Positions 7,106 to 12,520 of a DNA stretch of 12,520 nucleotides are shown here, one piece after another. The position numbers and the translations under genes were made by a program. The notes under the pieces are model-generated. The model was not told the DNA's origin. It did no database searches and saw nothing but the letters and a program-made list of their open reading frames with translations. How positions within the stretch are numbered: the first letter of the stretch is position 1; every line of letters begins with the position of its first letter. This DNA is from Spirochaetia bacterium (lineage in GTDB: Bacteria; Spirochaetota; Spirochaetia; Treponematales; Breznakiellaceae), in NCBI GenBank assembly GCA_025997655.1, contig BNUW01000068.1:1-12520 (forward strand), written 5' to 3'.

Positions 7106-10100
7106 ATGCGGGATATACAGGATTTCGATTCGATAATGATTAAGCTGGCCTCCCCGGAGATGATCCGGGCATGGTCCTATGGGGAAGTGAAGAAGCCGGA
7201 GACCATCAACTACCGGACCCTGCGGCCCGAGAAGGACGGCCTTTTCTGCGAGCGGATCTTCGGGACCACGAAAGAATGGGAGTGTTACTGCGGCAAGTTT
7301 AAGTCCATCCGCTATAAGGGCGTTACCTGCGATCGCTGCGGTGTTGAGGTGACCCACTTCAAGGTGCGCCGGGAACGGATGGGCCATATTGAGCTGGCCG
7401 CCCCGGTGTCCCACATCTGGTATTACCGCTCGGTGCCCAGCCGTATGGGCCTCCTCTTGGACCTCCCCCTGGCTGCCCTGCGGTCGGTGCTCTACTACGA
7501 GAAGTACGTGGTCATCGATCCGGGTGATACGGACCTCAAGAAGAATCAGCTTCTCACGGAAGAGGATTACTACGAAGCACAGGATCGTTACGGCCAGGGC
7601 TTCTCTGCGGGAATGGGCGCGGAGGCGGTGCGGACCCTGTTGGAAAACCTCGACCTGGATCAGATGGCTGTCGACCTCCGGGCAAAGATGATCGATAAGG
7701 GGGCCAAAAGCGACAAGCGGCTCCTCAAGCGTATCGAAATCGTGGAGAACTTCCGCAACTCTACGAACAAACCTGAGTGGATGATCCTGGACGTGGTTCC
7801 GGTGATTCCTCCGGAACTGCGGCCCATGGTTCAGCTTGACGGCGGCCGCTTCGCCACCAGCGATTTGAACGATCTCTACCGCCGGGTGATCAACCGGAAC
7901 AACCGCCTCAAGCGACTCCAGGTGCTGAACGCCCCGGATATCATCATCCGTAACGAAAAACGGATGCTCCAGGAGGCGGTGGACGCCCTCTTCGATAATT
8001 CCAAGAAGAAGCGGGTGGTTAAGGGCGCCTCCAATCGGCCCCTCAAGTCCATCAGCGATATGCTCAAGGGGAAGCAGGGACGGTTCCGGCAGAACTTGCT
8101 GGGTAAGCGGGTTGACTATTCAGGCCGCTCTGTTATTACCGTTGGGCCGGACCTCAAGATGTGGCAGTGCGGACTCCCCACCAAGATGGCCCTGGAGTTG
8201 TTCAAGCCTTTTATCATGAAGAAACTCGTCGACAAGGACGTGGTGTACAATATCAAAAAGGCCAAGATGCTGGTGGAGGCGGAAACCCCCGAGGTCTTCG
8301 CCATCCTGGACGAGGTGGTGAAGGAACACCCGGTGCTGCTGAACCGCGCGCCCACCCTGCACCGGCTGGGTATCCAGGCTTTCGAGCCGGTCCTGGTTGA
8401 GGGCAAGGCTATCCGGCTGCACCCCCTGGTCTGTCACGCCTTTAACGCCGACTTTGATGGGGACCAGATGGCGGTCCACGTGCCCCTGACCCAGGCGGCG
8501 CAAATGGAGTGCTGGACCCTGATGCTCAGCGCCCGGAACCTGCTCAACCCCGCCAACGGCAAGACCATCGTGTTCCCCTCCCAGGATATGGTTCTGGGGA
8601 TCAACTTCCTCACCCGGTTCAAGCCCAACGCGAAGGGCCAGGGGCGGCGCTACTCCTCTACCGAGGAGATCCTCATGGCGGTGGAGGCTCATTCCCTGGA
8701 CTGGGAGGCCGCCATCAAGGTGAAGCCTACTAAGTTCCCTATCTGGGATAAGGCGGGCCGGGAATTCAAGCTCGGCGCCGATGGGCTTATAGAGACCACG
8801 GCGGGACGGCTGGTGTTCAACGAGGAAATGCCGCCGGAGATTCCCTTCCTAAACTACGAACTCAAGGATAAGGAACTCCGGGCGCTTATCGAAAGTGTCT
8901 TTGCCGAGAAGGGTTCCTGGACCACCGTAAAGATGCTGGACGTTATCAAGGCCACGGGGTACAAGTACGCCACGGTCTTCGGGGCTACCATCGGGGTGGA
9001 CGACATTGTGGTGCCCAAGGAAAAGCCCGCGATGATTGAAGATGCGAACAAGAAGGTTGAAGAAATCCAGCGGCACTGGCGGCAGGGGACCATCACCCAG
9101 GAAGAGCGGTACAACCGGGTCGTCGAAGTCTGGTCCAAGACCAATGAAGACCTGACCAACATCATGATGAAGACCCTGGAAGCGGACCGGGACGGGTTCA
9201 ACTCCGTCTACATGATGGCTAACTCCGGCGCACGGGGCAGCCGTAACCAGATCCGCCAGCTTGCGGGGATGCGGGGCCTTATGGCCAAGCCCTCCGGCGA
9301 TATTATTGAGCTGCCCATACGGTCCAACTTTAAAGAGGGCCTTTCGGTTATCGAATTCTTTATCTCCACCAACGGCGCCCGGAAGGGCTTGGCGGATACG
9401 GCCCTGAAAACTGCCGAGGCGGGCTATCTGACCCGGCGGCTGGTAGATATTGCCCAGGATGTGGTAATCAACGAGAACGACTGCGGCACCATCAACGGCA
9501 TCAGCTATTCGGCCATCAAGGACGGCGAGGATATCGTGGAGCCCCTGAGCGACCGTATCGTGGGCCGGTATACCCAGGAGTCGGTTAAGCACCCCATCAC
9601 CGGGGAACTGATAATTGATGTGAACCAGGAAGTTACCGAGGCGATTGCCGAGGAAATTGAGAATGCCGGGGTTGAGACCGTGTCTATCAGGACGGTGTTT
9701 ACCTGCGAGGCCAAGCACGGGGTCTGCCGCCACTGTTACGGGCGGAATCTGGCCACCAACCGGTCCGTGGATATTGGGGAGGCGGTGGGGACCATTGCCG
9801 CCCAGTCCATTGGCCAGCCCGGAACCCAGCTTACCATGCGGACCTTCCATATCGGCGGGGCCGCCACCAAGGTGAGCGAGGAAAACCGGACCTTCCTCAA
9901 GTACCCGGTGCATATTAAGGAAGTGAAAGGAAACTATGTGCCGCTTCCCGATGGGCATTGGCTCTTCACCCGTAGGGGCCATGCGCTGGTCAACAAGGTG
10001 ATGAAGGAATACAAGCTGGAGCCCAAGGATCAACTCCTGGTGGAAAACGGGAAGAAGATCATCCGGGATGAGCCTATCATCAAACGGGGGAAAGAGGAAA

Positions 10101-11485
10101 TCAAGTCTCCGGAAATCGCCTTTGCCCTGATCCTGGAGCGCAACCTGTATCTTATCGGCCAGGATCAGAAGATTGAAATCCGCAACGGTTCCGATCTTGT
10201 GGTGAAGCCCGGCGAAATTGTGGCTGCCGAAAAGACCATCGCTACCTTTGACCCCTTCTCGGACCCCATCATCGCCGAAGCTTCCGGGTATGTGAACTAC
10301 GAGGATATACTCCCCGGCACGACCCTCAAAGAAGAGCTTGATGAGGAAACGGGGAATACGGAAAAGCGGATCACCGAATATCAGTTGGAAAGCAAGCAGC
10401 CCCGTATCTTCATCACCGATGATGAGGGGAACGAAGTGGCTTCCTACTTCCTCCCCGGCGGGGCCTACATCCAGGTGGATGAGTGGCTTGTCCCGCCGGA
10501 TAACCCTGAGGGGCGTCCAGCAGAACGGACCAGGATTAAGGAGGGGCGTATCATCGCCAAGACCCTGAAGGAAAGCGCTAAGGCCATGGACATCACCTCC
10601 GGTCTGCCCCGGGTCAGCGAACTCTTTGAGGCCCGCAAGCCGAAGAGCCCCGCCGTCCTTGCCCAGGTTGGGGGGATCGTCTACTTCAAGGGTATCGTCA
10701 AGGGCAAGCGGGTAGTGACCATCCAGGATGATTTTGGGAAGGAGTACAAGCACCTGATTCCCATGACCAAGCGCCTTTTGGTACGGGACGGCGATACGGT
10801 GGAAGCCGGTGAAGCGCTCTGCCAGGGAGCCATGAATCCCCACGATGTTTTGCATATTTTGGGTGAGGCCGTTCTCCAGCGGTACCTGATGGACGAAATC
10901 CAGCAGGTTTACCGTCTCCAGGGGGTAAGCATCAACGATAAGCACATCGGGGTGATCGTCCGGCAGATGATGCGGAAGGTGGAGATCGTCGCCGTAGGGG
11001 ACACCCGGTTCATCTTCGGCCAGATGGTTGACAAGTACCGGTTCCATGAGGAAAATGCCCGGGTCATTGCCGAAGGCGGTCAGGCGGCGGTTGCCCGGCC
11101 CATGTTCCAGGGCATCACCAAGGCCAGCCTCAACATTGATTCCTTCCTGTCTGCGGCGAGTTTCCAGGAAACTACCCGGGTACTCACCAACGCCGCCATT
11201 GCCGGTTCCACGGACTACCTCCGGGGCCTCAAGGAAAACATTATCATCGGCCATCCCATCCCGGCGGGTACGGGCATGAAGCGGTATCGGGCGGTGAAGC
11301 TCTTTGACGAGGATCAGCAGGACTTAGACCTGCAGATGCATGAGGTTCTGGAGCAGCGGCGGCTGGAAAAGATCGCCGAGGAAGAGGAAGAGGCAAACTT
11401 TTCACCGGAAGCGGATGCCTTAGTGGATGCGGAAGGAGAAGCAGACGCGGAAGTTGAGGTTGAGGCGGGGGAAACTGAGGAATAA
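7106..11485 (+). CDS. rpoC: DNA-directed RNA polymerase subunit beta-prime
   Basis: Beta-prime (1459 aa) carries the catalytic Mg2+ site, clamp, bridge helix and trigger loop. Seen in order: N-terminal zinc site (Cys60, Cys62, Cys75, Cys78); [12 protein letters not shown] with the three Mg-binding Asp 449, 451 and 453; the second zinc site (Cys793, Cys867, Cys874, Cys877); and the trigger-loop start [15 protein letters not shown] (901-915). An insertion of about 240 residues follows before [15 protein letters not shown] (from 1162), in the place of E. coli SI3 and some 40 residues longer by my estimate. The last 35 residues (1425-1459) are an acidic, Ala-rich tail with 17 Asp/Glu and no basic residue. 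ATG 7106 has AAGGGG at 7094-7099, overlapping the end of the preceding gene. The stop is TAA at 11483-11485. Confidence 0.99.
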   Translation: MRDIQDFDSIMIKLASPEMIRAWSYGEVKKPETINYRTLRPEKDGLFCERIFGTTKEWECYCGKFKSIRYKGVTCDRCGVEVTHFKVRRERMGHIELAAPVSHIWYYRSVPSRMGLLLDLPLAALRSVLYYEKYVVIDPGDTDLKKNQLLTEEDYYEAQDRYGQGFSAGMGAEAVRTLLENLDLDQMAVDLRAKMIDKGAKSDKRLLKRIEIVENFRNSTNKPEWMILDVVPVIPPELRPMVQLDGGRFATSDLNDLYRRVINRNNRLKRLQVLNAPDIIIRNEKRMLQEAVDALFDNSKKKRVVKGASNRPLKSISDMLKGKQGRFRQNLLGKRVDYSGRSVITVGPDLKMWQCGLPTKMALELFKPFIMKKLVDKDVVYNIKKAKMLVEAETPEVFAILDEVVKEHPVLLNRAPTLHRLGIQAFEPVLVEGKAIRLHPLVCHAFNADFDGDQMAVHVPLTQAAQMECWTLMLSARNLLNPANGKTIVFPSQDMVLGINFLTRFKPNAKGQGRRYSSTEEILMAVEAHSLDWEAAIKVKPTKFPIWDKAGREFKLGADGLIETTAGRLVFNEEMPPEIPFLNYELKDKELRALIESVFAEKGSWTTVKMLDVIKATGYKYATVFGATIGVDDIVVPKEKPAMIEDANKKVEEIQRHWRQGTITQEERYNRVVEVWSKTNEDLTNIMMKTLEADRDGFNSVYMMANSGARGSRNQIRQLAGMRGLMAKPSGDIIELPIRSNFKEGLSVIEFFISTNGARKGLADTALKTAEAGYLTRRLVDIAQDVVINENDCGTINGISYSAIKDGEDIVEPLSDRIVGRYTQESVKHPITGELIIDVNQEVTEAIAEEIENAGVETVSIRTVFTCEAKHGVCRHCYGRNLATNRSVDIGEAVGTIAAQSIGQPGTQLTMRTFHIGGAATKVSEENRTFLKYPVHIKEVKGNYVPLPDGHWLFTRRGHALVNKVMKEYKLEPKDQLLVENGKKIIRDEPIIKRGKEEIKSPEIAFALILERNLYLIGQDQKIEIRNGSDLVVKPGEIVAAEKTIATFDPFSDPIIAEASGYVNYEDILPGTTLKEELDEETGNTEKRITEYQLESKQPRIFITDDEGNEVASYFLPGGAYIQVDEWLVPPDNPEGRPAERTRIKEGRIIAKTLKESAKAMDITSGLPRVSELFEARKPKSPAVLAQVGGIVYFKGIVKGKRVVTIQDDFGKEYKHLIPMTKRLLVRDGDTVEAGEALCQGAMNPHDVLHILGEAVLQRYLMDEIQQVYRLQGVSINDKHIGVIVRQMMRKVEIVAVGDTRFIFGQMVDKYRFHEENARVIAEGGQAAVARPMFQGITKASLNIDSFLSAASFQETTRVLTNAAIAGSTDYLRGLKENIIIGHPIPAGTGMKRYRAVKLFDEDQQDLDLQMHEVLEQRRLEKIAEEEEEANFSPEADALVDAEGEADAEVEVEAGETEE

Positions 11486-11487
11486 CA

Positions 11488-11516
11488 TTGACACCTCCCT
11501 TTTCACCCACTAAACT
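11488..11516 (+). promoter_or_regulatory. Sigma70-type promoter for the STAS gene
   Basis: A perfect -35 hexamer TTGACA (11488-11493) is followed, after exactly 17 bp, by TAAACT (11511-11516), which matches the -10 consensus at 4 of 6 positions including the key T-A....T. Transcription would start near 11522-11524, leaving a leader of about 20 nt before ATG 11545. It begins 2 nt after the rpoC stop with no terminator in between, so the STAS gene could be both read through from the operon and transcribed on its own. Confidence 0.6.
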
Positions 11517-11544
11517 AATAGTAAGTGCCGAGGGATGTGTTGCC

Positions 11545-11883
11545 ATGGAACTGAAGATACATAAAAGCCAGGGAGTATCCATCATAGATGTCCAGGGCGA
11601 ACTGGACCTTTATAACGCATACAAGCTCAAGGAACTCCTGATAAAGATGCTTGAGGAAAAGACAGACCGCTTCGTCATTAACCTGGATGAAGTCGAGTAT
11701 ATTGATTCCAGCGGCATCGGGGTCCTTGTTTACATCTCCTCCACGGCCAAAAAATCAAACATGAAGCTCGCCATAACCAATATTCACGGCTCGGTATTAA
11801 AGGTCATGGATCTTACGAAATTGACGGACTATTTCCCCATCACGGCTACCCTGGATGAGGCAATAACGCAGGTTAGCGCCTAG
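11545..11883 (+). CDS. STAS-domain anti-sigma-factor antagonist (SpoIIAA/RsbV-like)
   Basis: This is a single STAS domain of 112 aa, the size of SpoIIAA and RsbV. In that family the unphosphorylated protein binds an anti-sigma kinase (or a kinase-like partner) and frees the partner's target; phosphorylation of a Ser stops this. The signature is present: VQGELDLYNAYKLKELL (residues 16-32), then VINLDEVEYIDSSGIGVLVY with DSSG at 54-57. The acceptor is Ser55 or Ser56. The C-terminus ends LTDYFPITATLDEAI, also typical. ATG 11545 is preceded by GAGGG (11530-11534) at a rather long 10-nt spacing. An in-frame TTG at 11488 is the promoter -35 box and gives an unrelated N-terminus. No kinase or phosphatase gene is in the window, so the partner is unknown. 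It converges with the PilZ gene, 6 nt apart. Confidence 0.93.
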   Translation: MELKIHKSQGVSIIDVQGELDLYNAYKLKELLIKMLEEKTDRFVINLDEVEYIDSSGIGVLVYISSTAKKSNMKLAITNIHGSVLKVMDLTKLTDYFPITATLDEAITQVSA

Positions 11884-11905
11884 CCGGTTTTAGACATGGC
11901 CGGCT
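11882..11905. repeat. Inverted repeat at the junction of the converging STAS and PilZ genes
   Basis: AGCCGG (11882-11887) and CCGGCT (11900-11905) form a perfect 6-bp stem with a 12-nt loop across both stop codons. No T-run follows on either strand, so it is not a convincing terminator. It is recorded as the only structure at this convergent junction. Confidence 0.35.
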
Positions 11906-12520
11906 GTATCAGTGGCGTTGCCGGTAAAAGGCTTGCCGTAGATAAACTCAAAGAGAAAACGAATATCCTCCGGGGCGATGTCCAGAAATTGGCAGCCAAA
12001 GTAGTTGGTGGTTTGGTCGGTGAACCGGCGGACTATCCGGGCGGCAGCCTTAATGGTCCGGACGGCCCCTCCCGGCTTTATAGGGACACTGAGGGTAACC
12101 GCAAGCTCCTCATCCGGCAGCATCGCCGAGGTGAGCTCCGAACTGGGGTAGGAAAAAAGCAGCCCCGAGGCGCTGATGTCGAGTATGGCGCCGGTAAAGG
12201 ATTTGTTTGTTAACATCCCTGCATCAAAATAGCCGTTTGTCTTGAGGATAGAAGTCAGGGACCGGACGAACTGATAGAGGGTGTCCAGGCTCTCCTGCGT
12301 CATGGGGGGACGCCTTCCTTGCCCAGCCACACATGGATATAGCCGATTACGTATTCCTGAAAGAGGATGGGAACCCAGGCGTCCGAAAAGATCCCCCCCC
12401 TCAGTTTTTGAGCGGCTATACCGGACAATGGCCTCGTTAAGGTGTTTTTCCTCCACGCCAACGCTTTCCAGGTACCGTTTGAATATATCTTCGGTTACGA
12501 GCTTTTTTTTAGGGTCCGTG
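11890..12520 (-). CDS. PilZ-domain protein, N-terminus outside window, probable compensating frameshifts
   Basis: This frame is open from the right edge to TAA at 11892-11890 (209 codons visible). The C-terminal half looks like a PilZ domain: GAILDISASGLLF with the (D/N)xSxxG motif (DISASG, 12180-12163), a middle beta region, KAAARIVRR, and the ending GCQFLDIAPEDIRFLFEFIYG. PilZ domains bind cyclic di-GMP, but I see no RxxxR motif at the expected distance upstream, so binding is uncertain. The stretch from 12392 to 12310, between a C8 run (12393-12400) and a G6 run (12304-12309), is low quality in this frame. In the neighbouring frame it reads like protein (WVPILFQEYVIGYIHVW). One base too many in the first run and one too few in the second would restore a single smooth protein. 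The alternative is two genes meeting at an ATGA (12303-12300), the second starting MTQESLDTLYQF. Confidence 0.75.
   Translation of the reverse strand, partial: TDPKKKLVTEDIFKRYLESVGVEEKHLNEAIVRYSRSKTEGGDLFGRLGSHPLSGIRNRLYPCVAGQGRRPPMTQESLDTLYQFVRSLTSILKTNGYFDAGMLTNKSFTGAILDISASGLLFSYPSSELTSAMLPDEELAVTLSVPIKPGGAVRTIKAAARIVRRFTDQTTNYFGCQFLDIAPEDIRFLFEFIYGKPFTGNATDTAGHV

Noticed and set aside
8849..11254. Very long open frame (801 codons) on the minus strand opposite rpoC
   Set aside because: It mirrors the GC-rich codon pattern of rpoC, has no recognisable domain and no good ribosome-binding site; rpoC is certain here. The same applies to other antisense frames, e.g. 497-1318, 2715-3953 and 4209-5183.
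11471..11505. Intrinsic terminator after rpoC (GAGG...CCTC then TTTT)
   Set aside because: Only 4 bp with a 13-nt loop, and it overlaps the better-supported promoter.
11488..11544. Upstream TTG start for the STAS protein
   Set aside because: The TTG is the -35 box, and the added residues do not belong to a STAS domain, which starts cleanly at ATG 11545.
11882..11905. Bidirectional terminator for STAS and PilZ genes
   Set aside because: The stem is real, but the 12-nt loop and lack of a T-run on both sides make termination unlikely.
1..12520. tRNA, rRNA, CRISPR array, transposase or phage genes
   Set aside because: I looked for cloverleaf-like or regularly spaced repeats and mobile-element proteins and found none beyond the hairpin repeat at 2069-2144.

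Overview
The window holds the transcription/translation backbone of a bacterium, most likely a spirochaete close to Treponema (inference). The order nusG - rplK - rplA - rplJ - rplL - rpoB - (two unrecognised genes) - rpoC is followed by a STAS anti-sigma-factor antagonist gene and a converging PilZ-domain gene. Three points suggest a spirochaete. RpoB has Asn at the position of E. coli Ser531, the residue linked to natural rifampicin resistance in Borrelia and Treponema. L11, L1 and RpoB read like spirochaete versions. The operon is followed by STAS and PilZ signalling genes. Coding GC is high (about 60% in sampled rpoC lines), so this would be a GC-rich treponeme such as a termite-gut type rather than T. 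denticola; genus is not certain.

Layout. 1-321 is the 3' part of nusG. 322-386 is a leader with a small hairpin and a structure closely resembling an L1 binding site next to the rplK Shine-Dalgarno. 387-2056 carries rplK, rplA and rplJ, packed with a 4-nt overlap and a 3-nt gap. 2057-2259 is a 203-nt gap with an imperfect inverted repeat of the widespread 'aaccgcaaag' type and a second hairpin before rplL (2260-2646). 2647-2729 holds an attenuator-like hairpin, then rpoB (2730-6281). 6292-6474 and 6494-7102 are two tightly coupled genes I do not recognise, with a clear drop in GC, sitting where most bacteria have nothing or a short spacer. rpoC is 7106-11485. A consensus-like sigma70 promoter begins 2 nt after the rpoC stop and should drive the STAS gene (11545-11883). 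A PilZ gene on the minus strand runs off the right edge and appears to carry two compensating homopolymer frameshifts.

How it fits together. NusG, beta and beta-prime form the transcription machinery; L11, L1, L10 and L7/L12 form the L1 arm and the L10-L12 stalk of the 50S subunit. Co-transcription with an L1 feedback site before rplK, and an attenuator between rplL and rpoB, would set ribosomal protein output against RNA polymerase output. The two inserted genes would be made with the polymerase subunits, so a role at RNA polymerase is possible but unproven. No tRNA, rRNA, CRISPR array or transposase was seen.
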